A stretch of 64,000 nt of DNA from Reyranella humidisoli (GTDB lineage Bacteria > Pseudomonadota > Alphaproteobacteria > Reyranellales > Reyranellaceae): the NCBI RefSeq assembly GCF_019039055.1, contig NZ_JAHOPB010000001.1, forward strand, positions 310,001-374,000, given 5' to 3'. Shown piece after piece: positions 51,910-60,526 of this stretch; position 1 is the first letter of the stretch; every line of letters begins with the position of its first letter. Position numbers and translations under genes: made by a program. The notes under the pieces are model-generated. The model had not been told where the DNA came from, ran no database searches, and was given only the letters and a program-made list of their open reading frames with translations.

Positions 51910-53166
51910 ATGAACGACATCACCACCGGCAACGAACTCTCCGAGCGCATTTCCGCGGCTGCCCTCGAGATCGAGGACAAGGTCATCGCGTGGCGGCGCG
52001 ACATTCACGAGCACCCGGAGCTTTCCTATCAGGAGACGCGCACCGCCGCGCTCGCCGCCGAGCACCTGAAGAAGCTCGGCTACGAGGTGAAGACGGGCGT
52101 CGGGATCACCGGCGTCGTGGGCGTGCTGAGAGGCGGCAAGCCCGGCGGCGTCGTGGCGCTGCGGGCCGACATGGATGCGCTGCCCGTCGAGGAGAAGGTC
52201 GACCTGCCCTTCGCGTCAAAGGCCAAGCAGCAGTATCTCGGGCAGACCGTTCCGGTGATGCATGCCTGCGGCCACGATTGCCACGTCGCCATCCTGATGG
52301 GTGTGGCCGAGATCCTGGCCGGCATGAAGGACGAGATCCCGGGCACGGTTAAGCTGATCTTCCAGCCCAACGAGGAAGGCTCCAACGACGGTCGCCCGAG
52401 CGGCGCCGAGGCGATGATCGCCGACGGCTGCATGCAGAATCCGGCGCCGTCCGCCGTGTTCGGCCTGCACGTCACCTCGGGCATCCGCTCGGGCGTGATT
52501 GCGCTCCGTCCCGGCGGGCTGATGGCGAGCGCCGATCGCCTCAAGATCGACGTCGAGGGCCGCCAGACGCACGGCTCGCAGCCGTGGCGCGGCATCGATC
52601 CCGTCGTCACCTCGGCGCAGATCATCCTGGCGTTGCAGACCATCGTCAGCCGTCAGCTCGATCCCACCCTGTCGCCGGCGGTGATCTCGATCTCGACCAT
52701 CCATGGCGGCGTGCGCAACAACATCCTGCCCGACTCGGTCGCCATGGAAGGCACCATCCGCACCCACGATGAGGGCGTGCGTACAGATATCCGGAAGCGC
52801 ATCGAAAAGACCGCCGGCGCCATCGCCGATGCCGCCGGCGCCAAGGCCACCGTCACGGTCTTCGACGGCGTGCCGGTGACCTACAACGATCCGCCGCTCA
52901 CCGACTGGGGCACTAACAGCCTGAAGAACGGTCTCGATACCCAGCGCGTCACCGAGGTGCGCCCGGTGATGGGCGCCGAGGATTTCTCGTATCTCGCCCA
53001 GGTCGTGCCGGGCATGTTCTTCTTCCTGGGCGTCGTGCCACCGGACGTCGACCCGCTGCAGGCGCCGGCGAACCATTCGCCGCTCTTCCGTGTCGACGAG
53101 CCCGCACTCAAGTACGGCGTGCGCGCGCTCAGCTATCTCGCGGTCGACTATCTGAAGCGGAAGTAG
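51910..53166 (+). CDS. M20 family amidohydrolase/peptidase
   Basis: Metal-dependent amidohydrolase of 418 residues, like hippurate hydrolases and N-acyl-amino-acid or indole-3-acetyl-amino-acid hydrolases. Conserved parts are WRRDIHEHPELSYQETRTAA, LRADMDALPVEEK, the metal site VMHACGHDCHVAILMG, the Glu pair in QPNEEGSNDGRPSGAEAM and GAEDFSYLAQVVPGMFFFLG. The substrate is unknown. The ATG at 51910 is chosen over the earlier ORF start because the upstream residues come from the duplicated MaoC fragment. It ends two bases from the convergent MaoC gene. Confidence 0.93.
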   Translation: MNDITTGNELSERISAAALEIEDKVIAWRRDIHEHPELSYQETRTAALAAEHLKKLGYEVKTGVGITGVVGVLRGGKPGGVVALRADMDALPVEEKVDLPFASKAKQQYLGQTVPVMHACGHDCHVAILMGVAEILAGMKDEIPGTVKLIFQPNEEGSNDGRPSGAEAMIADGCMQNPAPSAVFGLHVTSGIRSGVIALRPGGLMASADRLKIDVEGRQTHGSQPWRGIDPVVTSAQIILALQTIVSRQLDPTLSPAVISISTIHGGVRNNILPDSVAMEGTIRTHDEGVRTDIRKRIEKTAGAIADAAGAKATVTVFDGVPVTYNDPPLTDWGTNSLKNGLDTQRVTEVRPVMGAEDFSYLAQVVPGMFFFLGVVPPDVDPLQAPANHSPLFRVDEPALKYGVRALSYLAVDYLKRK

Positions 53167-53168
53167 GC

Positions 53169-53639
53169 TTACGTTTTGGCGTAGGCGATGCTCATGGTCT
53201 CGGCAACACAGGCCGGACGTTCCTGGCCCTCGATCTCGACGGTCCACTGGTATGTCATGCGAATGCCGCCGTTCGGCATGTCGTCGGCGGCGAGCAGCTT
53301 CTGGCGGCCGCGGATGCGCGCCCCAACCTGCACGGGGCTGGTGTAGCGCACCTTGTTCGATCCGTAGTTGATGCCGTTCCGCATATTGTCGATCTTGAGG
53401 ACATCGCGGGCGAAGGTGGAGATCACGGCAAAGGTAAGATTGCCGTGCGCGATGGTCTTCCCGTCCGGCATGTCCGTCTTGCAGCGCTCGACGTCGACAT
53501 GGATCCATTGATGATCGCCGCTTGCTTCGGCGAATGTGTTGATGCGTTCCTGTGTCATGACCAGCCAGTCGCTGACCCCCAGCTCCTGACCGACCAGCGC
53601 CTTCATCGCCTGCGGATTCTCGACGGTTCGCTTTGCCAT
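53169..53639 (-). CDS. MaoC family dehydratase
   Basis: Hot-dog fold (R)-specific enoyl hydratase-like protein of 156 residues. The catalytic Asp-His motif is in FAEASGDHQWIHVDVERC and the second conserved region is GKTIAHGNLTFAVISTFARD. It probably hydrates a 2-enoyl-CoA. The start MAKRTVENPQAMKALVG has GGAGG upstream. A decayed duplicate of this start lies at 51748-51822. It is divergent from the iron-ADH-like gene at 53757, with 117 bases between. Confidence 0.9.
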   Translation of the reverse strand: MAKRTVENPQAMKALVGQELGVSDWLVMTQERINTFAEASGDHQWIHVDVERCKTDMPDGKTIAHGNLTFAVISTFARDVLKIDNMRNGINYGSNKVRYTSPVQVGARIRGRQKLLAADDMPNGGIRMTYQWTVEIEGQERPACVAETMSIAYAKT

Positions 53640-53756
53640 GATGTCCTCCCTCAAACCAACGCCGATCCTGTACTGTCGCAGGGAGCGTTCCAAGCGCAGT
53701 GTGCTATCCAGGCCGCAAGTGTTTGCAATACACTCTGAATATCAGGAGGAAATCGA

Positions 53757-54953
53757 ATGAGCTTTCGTGCCTCAGGCCATAGCTGGCGTTTGCACTGCGG
53801 ATCGAACGTCCTTGAGGGTCACCTCATGGAGGTCGTTGCCCGCGCCGGCGCCAGGCGCGCATTCGTCGTCTGCTCACCGTCCATCAACAGGCGAACCGAC
53901 ATTGTCCGCCGCATCGAAAAGGCCCTGGGGCCGGTTTTTGCCGGCGTGTTCGATCAGATCGAAAAGGATTGCCCCTATCCCAACGTCTGCGCCGCCAGGG
54001 ATGCCGCGCGCGAAGCCAATGCCGATCTCCTTGTCGCCGTCGGTGGCGGGAGCGTGCTGGTCGCCACGCGGGCGGTCGCCATCTTCCTCGGCGAGGATCG
54101 CAGCCCCTTCGAGATCATGACGCAGTACCCGGCCGACAAGCCGGCCTATAGCCCGCGGCTGGCAGCGCCGAAGCTTCCCATCGTCAACATCCCGACGACT
54201 CCCACCAGCGCAATGAATCGCGCTGGAACGGGACTCAAGAATGCCGATCTCGATCACCGAATGGAGTTCTTCGACCCCAAGACCCGGCCGCAGGCAATCC
54301 TGCTGGATTACGAGGTCTTGATGACGACACCCTCCTCCTCCCACCGGTCGACCGCCACCACGGTCTTTGCCGGCCTTGTCGGCGCCATCGCCGCTCCCGA
54401 ATCCAATCCTCTGGTCGAAGGCGATCGCCTCCAGGCGTTCCGTCTCGCCTTGCGCGCCTATTCGGGCCTTGCCGAGAATCGCGACGATGCGGCCTCGCGG
54501 GCCGATCTCTGCATAGCGGCCTTTCTTCAGAACCGTGCCGAGGACGATGGAGCCCGCCTGGCGGCCAGCTCTTCCTTTGGCGGCGATTACGCCGTCTCCA
54601 CCGCCTTGCATGTCCAGTTCCCGCATGTCGGCCAGGGCGAGTCGATCTCCTCCATCCACGCCACCAAGATCCGGTTGTCGCAGAATGACGACGCGGACGC
54701 GGCGCAGGCAGTCGCCGACGCCCTCGGCCTCGGTCGTGGCGCCGGGCCGGTCAAACTGGCCATCGCCGATGAGCTGGAACGACTGTACCGCTGCGTGGGA
54801 ATGCCGGTTCGTCTCGGCGAACTGGATATTCCGCGATCGGCGATTCCCATCATCGCAGGACTGACGGTGAAGAATTTCAATGCCAACGCGGGCGTCCGAT
54901 CCGATGGCGAACGTATTGCCGCGGCTCAGCAGCTGCTGGAGGCCGCTTACTGA
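53757..54953 (+). CDS. iron-containing alcohol dehydrogenase-like protein lacking the usual metal ligands
   Basis: Protein of 398 residues with the group III ADH/maleylacetate reductase fold. The NAD site is ADLLVAVGGGSVLVATRA and the mononucleotide loop appears as NIPTTPTSAMNRAG. At the place of the metal-ligand motif TGMDALAH the sequence is TATTVFAGLV, so both Asp and His are absent; later His residues (ALHVQFPHVGQG) remain. It may use another cofactor arrangement or have a non-dehydrogenase role. An AGGAGG ribosome binding site precedes the ATG. A long region without a gene follows it. Confidence 0.8.
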   Translation: MSFRASGHSWRLHCGSNVLEGHLMEVVARAGARRAFVVCSPSINRRTDIVRRIEKALGPVFAGVFDQIEKDCPYPNVCAARDAAREANADLLVAVGGGSVLVATRAVAIFLGEDRSPFEIMTQYPADKPAYSPRLAAPKLPIVNIPTTPTSAMNRAGTGLKNADLDHRMEFFDPKTRPQAILLDYEVLMTTPSSSHRSTATTVFAGLVGAIAAPESNPLVEGDRLQAFRLALRAYSGLAENRDDAASRADLCIAAFLQNRAEDDGARLAASSSFGGDYAVSTALHVQFPHVGQGESISSIHATKIRLSQNDDADAAQAVADALGLGRGAGPVKLAIADELERLYRCVGMPVRLGELDIPRSAIPIIAGLTVKNFNANAGVRSDGERIAAAQQLLEAAY

Positions 54954-55324
54954 CCGATCGGCAGGTCAGGGCAGCGGACACTGGCCGAGCCGCGAGAAGG
55001 TGGGCGCGATCACCACTCGGCGTTCAGGAAGCCGGATCAAAGTCACCCCAGATTATCTCGCTCATGGCCAGGTCGGGCGGCTTGCTCGCCGTGCCTCGAG
55101 CCGATGGCGAGGCTCCCAGTTCCAGTTCGCAAGTTCCCTGTTCCGAAAGGCCATACTTTGCGACCTTTGTGCTATCCACGGCGCCGCAGCCCACAGATTG
55201 CCCCACATTTTCTTGGATCGCCCGCTATCAGCTTGCCCGCGCCCGGCTTGTCGCGGGGGAGACGCCTGGACGCCTGAGTCTCGCGCGGGACTTCGCTCAT
55301 CCATTCTGCGTATCGAAGTGCTTA
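54954..55324. other. region without a convincing gene
   Basis: About 370 bases between the iron-ADH-like gene and the FNR-type box. Only short frames occur here, including a 60-residue minus-strand frame (55024-55206) without a binding site or family. I see no tRNA and no strong hairpin. It may be a remnant of lost genes; its 3' end is the control region of the sulfatase operon. Confidence 0.5.
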
Positions 55325-55338
55325 TTGATCTGCATCAA
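55325..55338 (+). promoter_or_regulatory. FNR/FixK-type box upstream of the sulfatase operon
   Basis: TTGATCTGCATCAA is an inverted repeat TTGAT-N4-ATCAA that matches the FNR/FixK consensus TTGATCNNGATCAA at all but one position. Its centre is about 68 bases before the sulfatase start codon, a position compatible with activation by a CRP/FNR-family regulator under low oxygen. Confidence 0.6.
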
Positions 55339-55398
55339 ACAGTGACTGCATGTGATCGTGTAGCCGTGGCCGAGACAAGGCCTTACCAGGGGTGAAGC

Positions 55399-57039
55399 AT
55401 GAGCAGAAGAATCGCCAGGCGTCTGCTCGCAACGGTCAGTATGGCTGCCTGCAGCCTGGGCATCATTGCATCGGCCTCCGCCCAGACACCATCAAAGCCC
55501 AACATCGTCATCATCTGGGGTGACGACATCGGCCAATCCAACGTCAGCGCTTACTCGCGCGGCCTGATGGGCTACCAGACGCCCAATATCGACCGCATCG
55601 CCAGCGAAGGGATGATGTTCACCGACATCTATGCCGAGCAGAGCTGCACGGCGGGTCGCGCCTCGTTCATCACCGGCCAGTCGGGCCTGCGCACCGGCCT
55701 CACCAAGGTCGGCCTGCCCGGCGCGACACTGGGCCTGCGCAAGGAGGATCCCACGATCGCCGAGCTGCTGAAGGCGCAGGGCTATGCGACCGGCCAGTTC
55801 GGCAAGAACCATCTGGGCGACCGCAACGAATTCCTGCCGACGGTGCACGGCTTCGACGAGTTCTACGGCAACCTCTATCACCTCAATGCCGAGGAAGAGC
55901 CCGAGCTGCCGGATTACCCGAAGGACCCGGCGTTCCGCGCGAAGTTCGGCCCGCGCGGCGTGCTCGACTGCAAGGCCACCGACAAGGACGATCCCACGGT
56001 CGAGCCGCGCTTCGGCCGCATCGGCAAGCAGACCTGTGTCGACACCGGCCCGCTGACCAAGAAGCGCATGGAGACGATCGACGACGACATCGCCGCGCGC
56101 GCCGTCGATTTCATCCAGCGCCAGAACAAGGCCGGCAAGCCCGCCTTGGTCTGGGTGAACTTCACCCACATGCACTTCCGCACCCACACCAAGCCGTCGA
56201 GCCTCGGCCAGGCCGGCCAATTCCAGAGCCCGTATCACGACACGATGATCGACCATGACAGGAATGTCGGGCAGGTCCTCAAGGTGCTCGACGATCTCAA
56301 GATCGCCGACAACACGTTCGTGATGTACTCGACCGACAACGGCCCGCACATGAACTCGTGGCCCGATGGCGCCATGACGCCGTTCCGCAACGAGAAGAAC
56401 ACCAACTGGGAAGGCGCCTACCGCGTGCCCGGCATGGTGCGCTGGCCCGGCCGCATCAAGCCCGGCCAGGTCTCCAACGAGATGGTCGCGCATCTCGACT
56501 GGCTGCCCACCCTGCTGGCCATCGGCGGCGAGCCGGCCATCAAGGAGAAGCTCCGGGGCGGCCACAAGGTGGGGGACATGACCTACAAGGTCCATCTCGA
56601 CGGCGACAATCTCGTGCCCTACCTCACGGGGCAGGCCGCGAAGAGCCCGCGCAAGTCGTTCCTCTACTTCAACGACGACCAGCAACTCACGGCGCTGCGC
56701 TACGACAACTGGAAGCTGGTCTTCCTGGAACAGCAGGTGCCCGGCACGCTGCGGGTCTGGGCGGCGCCGTTCGTCAATCTGCGCGTGCCGAAGATCTTCA
56801 ACCTGCGCACCGACCCCTACGAGCGCGCCGACATCACGTCCAACACCTACTACGACTGGCTGCTGGACCATGCCTTCCTGCTCATCCCGGCGCAGGATTA
56901 CGTCGGCCAGTTCCTGGCGAGCTTCAAGGAGTTCCCGCAGCGCCAGAAGGCCGCCAGCTTCAACCTCGAGGACGTGATGTCGAAGCTGGGCGACGTGTCG
57001 CTGATGGAGAACCAGGGCCTCGGCGCCCCGCCTAAGTAG
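55399..57039 (+). CDS. exported arylsulfatase
   Basis: Sulfatase of 546 residues with a signal sequence (about 1-29, ending SASAQ). The metal site is in NIVIIWGDDIGQSN, and the Cys converted to formylglycine is in SCTAGRASFITGQ (CxAxR form, residue near 95). GQFGKNHLGDRNEF and YSTDNGPHMNSWPDG hold further active-site residues. It hydrolyses a sulfate ester in the periplasm. A formylglycine-generating enzyme is not in the window. The gene starts a run of four genes for exported proteins, with an FNR-type box upstream. Confidence 0.93.
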   Translation: MSRRIARRLLATVSMAACSLGIIASASAQTPSKPNIVIIWGDDIGQSNVSAYSRGLMGYQTPNIDRIASEGMMFTDIYAEQSCTAGRASFITGQSGLRTGLTKVGLPGATLGLRKEDPTIAELLKAQGYATGQFGKNHLGDRNEFLPTVHGFDEFYGNLYHLNAEEEPELPDYPKDPAFRAKFGPRGVLDCKATDKDDPTVEPRFGRIGKQTCVDTGPLTKKRMETIDDDIAARAVDFIQRQNKAGKPALVWVNFTHMHFRTHTKPSSLGQAGQFQSPYHDTMIDHDRNVGQVLKVLDDLKIADNTFVMYSTDNGPHMNSWPDGAMTPFRNEKNTNWEGAYRVPGMVRWPGRIKPGQVSNEMVAHLDWLPTLLAIGGEPAIKEKLRGGHKVGDMTYKVHLDGDNLVPYLTGQAAKSPRKSFLYFNDDQQLTALRYDNWKLVFLEQQVPGTLRVWAAPFVNLRVPKIFNLRTDPYERADITSNTYYDWLLDHAFLLIPAQDYVGQFLASFKEFPQRQKAASFNLEDVMSKLGDVSLMENQGLGAPPK

Positions 57040-57070
57040 GGCTTCACGCCCTCCGTCAAGGATCCGCGAC

Positions 57071-58084
57071 ATGATCTCGAGACGCTTCTTCGTGTCGCTG
57101 GCCTCGGCCGCGTCGCTCGTCCTGGTCACGCCGGCCTTCGCCCAAGGCGATCCGCTTCCCTCCTGGAACGACGGGGCGGCAAAACGGTCTATCGTTGCCT
57201 TCGTCGAGAAAGTGACACGGCCCGGCTCACCGGACTTCGTGCCGCCCGCCGAGCGGATCGCCACCTTCGACAATGACGGCACGCTGTGGTGCGAGCAGCC
57301 GGTGCCGGTCCAGCTCTATTTCGCGCTCGACCGCGTGAAGGCGCTGGCGCCGCAGCATCCGGAGTGGAAGACGCAGGAACCCTTCGCGTCGATGCTCAGA
57401 GGCGATTTCAAGGCGGCGCTCGCCGGGGGCGACCACGCCGTCCTCGACCTCATGCTGACGACCCACGCCGGCATGACCACCGTGGAGTTCGAGAAGATCG
57501 TCAGGGATTGGATCGCGACCGCCAGGCATCCGGGCACGGGCAAGCTGTTCACCGAGATGACCTACCAGCCCATGGTCGAGCTGCTGGCCTACCTGAAAAC
57601 GAACGGGTTCCGGAACTTCATCGTCTCGGGTGGCGGTATCGAGTTCATGCGCCCATGGACGGAAAAGGCCTACGGCATCCCGCCGGAACAGGTGATCGGC
57701 AGCAGCATCAAGACGAAGTTCGAGATGCGCGACGGCAAGCCCGTACTCCTGCGGCTGGCGGAACTGAACTTCAACGACGACAGGGCCGGCAAGCCCGTCG
57801 CCATCAATCAGCATATCGGCCGGTGGCCGATCGCCGCCTTCGGCAATTCCCGCGGCGACAAGGAGATGCTGGAGTACACGCAGGGTGGCGCCGGCGCGCG
57901 CTTCATGCTGCTGGTCTTGCACGACGATGCGGCGCGCGAATACGCCTACGGCCCTGCGCTTGGATTGCCGGACGTCGCGCTGGGCGCCTTCCCGCAGGCA
58001 CTTTACGAGCAGGCGAAGAAGGACGGCTGGACCGTCGTCAGCATGAAGGACGACTGGAAGCAGATTTTCGCGGCCCCGAAGTAG
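57071..58084 (+). CDS. exported HAD-superfamily hydrolase
   Basis: Phosphatase-like HAD protein of 337 residues. It begins ISRRFFVSLASAA, a twin-arginine-like signal ending VTPAFAQ near residue 25. Motif I is IATFDNDGTLWCEQP (DxDGT/L), motif II is FIVSGGGIEF, and motif III/IV is AAFGNSRGDKEMLEYT. These are the active-site residues of a HAD phosphohydrolase. It should act in the periplasm. It follows the sulfatase gene by 31 bases and precedes the 2H gene by nine. Confidence 0.9.
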   Translation: MISRRFFVSLASAASLVLVTPAFAQGDPLPSWNDGAAKRSIVAFVEKVTRPGSPDFVPPAERIATFDNDGTLWCEQPVPVQLYFALDRVKALAPQHPEWKTQEPFASMLRGDFKAALAGGDHAVLDLMLTTHAGMTTVEFEKIVRDWIATARHPGTGKLFTEMTYQPMVELLAYLKTNGFRNFIVSGGGIEFMRPWTEKAYGIPPEQVIGSSIKTKFEMRDGKPVLLRLAELNFNDDRAGKPVAINQHIGRWPIAAFGNSRGDKEMLEYTQGGAGARFMLLVLHDDAAREYAYGPALGLPDVALGAFPQALYEQAKKDGWTVVSMKDDWKQIFAAPK

Positions 58085-58093
58085 GAGCTGGGC

Positions 58094-58816
58094 ATGCGTC
58101 TGTTCACAAGGATCGTGGCGGCCGTCGGCACCGCCTTCGCGCTTCTGCCCGGTTGGGCCGGTCCGTCGAGCGCGCAACATTCCCCGATCACGGCCATCGA
58201 CGTGCTGCTGGAGCCCGATGCCACGATGCTGAAGCATGCGGCGGCAACCAACGCCCGCCTGCTCAAGGTCTACCCCCGGGGCTTTGCGCTCGACGAGGCG
58301 CACAGGCCGCACATGACGACGCTGCAGCGTTTTGTGCGGACAGCGGACCTCGACAAGGTCTACGACGCCGTGGGCAAGGCGCTGGAGGGCGAGAAGATCG
58401 CCGGATGGAAGCTCAAGGCTTTCAAGTATTACTACATACCGACGGGTGAGACCGGTCTTGCCGGCATCGTTATCGAGCCGACGAACGACTGGCTCAGGCT
58501 GCAGCAGAAGATCGTCGAGGCAGTGGCGCCCTTCACGGTCCAGAGCGGGAGCGAGGCGGCCTTCCACCTGACCCCCGAAGACGGGGCCTTCAGCAAGGGG
58601 CTCGTCGAATACGTCGCGGCGTTCGTGCCCGCTTCAACCGGAAAGAACTTCAATCCGCATGTCACGATCGGTATCGCGCCACAGGACTACTTGAAGGCGA
58701 TGCTGGCGGAGCCTTTCGAGACCTTCACCTTCTCTCCAACAGGCGTTTCCGTCTATCAGCTCGGCAACTACGGAACCGCACGCAAGAAGCTCAAGGTATG
58801 GGAACTGACGCCCTGA
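58094..58816 (+). CDS. exported 2H phosphoesterase (2'-5' RNA ligase-like)
   Basis: Protein of 240 residues with a signal sequence (about 1-27, ending GPSSAQ). Two HxT/S motifs define the 2H phosphoesterase superfamily: RPHMTTLQRF at about 75 and NPHVTIGIAP at about 188. Relatives in the cytoplasm open cyclic phosphates in RNA or nucleotides; an exported form is unusual. It is third in the sulfatase-HAD-2H-DUF2490 run, with nine bases to the gene before and 16 after. Confidence 0.82.
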   Translation: MRLFTRIVAAVGTAFALLPGWAGPSSAQHSPITAIDVLLEPDATMLKHAAATNARLLKVYPRGFALDEAHRPHMTTLQRFVRTADLDKVYDAVGKALEGEKIAGWKLKAFKYYYIPTGETGLAGIVIEPTNDWLRLQQKIVEAVAPFTVQSGSEAAFHLTPEDGAFSKGLVEYVAAFVPASTGKNFNPHVTIGIAPQDYLKAMLAEPFETFTFSPTGVSVYQLGNYGTARKKLKVWELTP

Positions 58817-58832
58817 CGAGGCTCGCGCGCAA

Positions 58833-59480
58833 GTGACGCGCTGCCGGACGGCCATCCTGGCGGCAATGTTTGCTGCCGCCGGCGCCTCTGCGGTGTTGGC
58901 TCAGGACTCCAACGAGTTCTGGCCGGAAGCCCAGTACCACTACTGGTTCGACGACAGAACGAGGGCAATCGCCATGGCGGCGGTGAGCCGCGACATGGCC
59001 AGCAACGCCAATTATCAGGCCGAGGAAGGGCTGACACTGGAGCATCGCTTTGCGGATTTCCTTCTCGGACGCATAGGTTATCGCCACGGCGGGGCGACCG
59101 ACGGTGATCCCTTCAACGAAAACAGGCTTCTCACGGAGCAAACGCTGCGGCTGCACCTGCCGTCTCTGGTCATCGTCGACGTTCGAAACCGCCAGGATTT
59201 TCGCTGGCTCGACACCGGGTTTTCGATGCGGTTTCGGGAGCGCATTCAGGTCCAGCGCGATGTCACCATCGACAGCTACACCTTCACCCCCTACGCGTCG
59301 GCAGAAGTCTTCTTCGACACGCGCTACGGCCAGTTCTCACGCTACCGGTTGACGGCCGGAGTCACCTTGCCAATCGTTCGGCACTTCAGCTTGGAACCGT
59401 ATCTTGTCCGTCAGGTCGACTATGTCGGCAGTTCCGCGATCATAAATGCCGTCGGTTTGATCTTTATTGCGGCGTTCTAG
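58833..59480 (+). CDS. exported DUF2490-like protein
   Basis: Protein of 215 residues with a signal sequence (about 1-23, ending ASAVLAQ) and a beta-rich body with many aromatic residues alternating with polar ones, as in outer-membrane or periplasmic barrels; ARG- and TYR-rich strands such as RFRERIQVQRDVTID and YSR-like segments fit the DUF2490 family. The last residues form a strand ending IFIAAF, with a terminal Phe as in outer-membrane proteins. The start is GTG at 58833. It closes the four-gene run and is the likely outer-membrane component. Confidence 0.7.
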   Translation: MTRCRTAILAAMFAAAGASAVLAQDSNEFWPEAQYHYWFDDRTRAIAMAAVSRDMASNANYQAEEGLTLEHRFADFLLGRIGYRHGGATDGDPFNENRLLTEQTLRLHLPSLVIVDVRNRQDFRWLDTGFSMRFRERIQVQRDVTIDSYTFTPYASAEVFFDTRYGQFSRYRLTAGVTLPIVRHFSLEPYLVRQVDYVGSSAIINAVGLIFIAAF

Positions 59481-59730
59481 GGATCAGAGGTGACAGGCTT
59501 TTCCTCGCAACGCGGCGGGCACGGTCAGCCTCCTCCTCCAACGGCTTATGGCCAAGGCGTCCATGTTCGAAGCACCGGAGGAGCCTTGCCAGCAGCGAGG
59601 GCCTGGAAGATAGGGAGCGACCTGCCGCCTACTCGCTCAGGCCGAAATCAACGGCCGGTATCGATATGCGATTGCGAACGAGCAATTCCGTGAGTTCTTC
59701 ACGGCATGTCCAGGTCGAGACAATGCTCCA

Positions 59731-60351
59731 TCAATCCTTGGCGGTCGGGTCGTAGCCGTAGTCGAAGGTCAGTTCCTCGCCGCTGGCGAGCCGGCGAAGG
59801 GACCAGGCCTCGACCATCCAGCGGTCGTGAACCTGCAGCATCCGCCATTCACAGTTCGGCTCCGGATCGTGATTGATCAGCGAGATGTGACCGATGGCGA
59901 CCAGACCGCGTTGGGAAGAGAGAGGATGGTCGAAGTAATTGCCGTTCAGGACCGTCTCGGTGACGTGCTTGATGTCCCGCCTGGGCAACTCCCAGGTGAA
60001 GCAGTCATCGATCTTGGTTCCCGGATCGATGATGGAGCAAGCGGTGAGCCCGAGGCCACGACCCGGAATCACCGTGACCTGATACGGTCGGACGGTCAGG
60101 GGGATGGCAACGCGTTTGGCCTTGCCGGCGCGTTTGGCCGGCGCGCGCGTGCGCTCTGCCAGATGCCGCCCTTTGACGGGCACCTCCAGGCCGGACTCTG
60201 CGCAGGCACGCTCGATCCCGGACCGGAGTTCGTTACCGTCGTACTGGAAGGCAGGCTTGGGCTTCAATCTTGGATGAGCGGCTTCTGAAGCTCGATGTAC
60301 TCGCAATGGGCCTACTTCTTCCCGGGCATATGAGGAGTTGGTAATATCCAA
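59731..60351 (-). CDS. SET domain protein, start uncertain
   Basis: Protein of up to 206 residues. The C-terminal half is a SET domain: VIPGRGLGLTACSIIDPGTK, then ISLINHDPEPNCEW (the NHxxxPN pseudoknot motif) and ASGEELTFDYGYDP (the second motif with the catalytic Tyr). SET proteins are SAM-dependent lysine methyltransferases. A stop codon lies directly before the first possible start, a TTG at 60351, and no good ATG or ribosome binding site is seen for the N-terminal part, so the 5' end may be shorter or damaged. The substrate is unknown. Confidence 0.72.
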   Translation of the reverse strand: MDITNSSYAREEVGPLRVHRASEAAHPRLKPKPAFQYDGNELRSGIERACAESGLEVPVKGRHLAERTRAPAKRAGKAKRVAIPLTVRPYQVTVIPGRGLGLTACSIIDPGTKIDDCFTWELPRRDIKHVTETVLNGNYFDHPLSSQRGLVAIGHISLINHDPEPNCEWRMLQVHDRWMVEAWSLRRLASGEELTFDYGYDPTAKD

Positions 60352-60526
60352 TCACCCCCTGACCTATCAAGTGTTCGAAGCACTCCGGACGCTGAATCTC
60401 CGTCTGAATGCCCCCTGCCCTGACCGTTCATTGAAGCCTCGTGTCGAATGCGAACACCGTTCTCCTGTGTGACCCGCAGCGAATCGGGGCTGGGCCGCAC
60501 GACCGGGCGAATGCAATAGTCCGGCC

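Noticed and set aside
55024-55206. Minus-strand frame of 60 codons in the gap before the sulfatase operon
   Set aside because: No ribosome binding site, no family and no conserved neighbour; not called as a gene.
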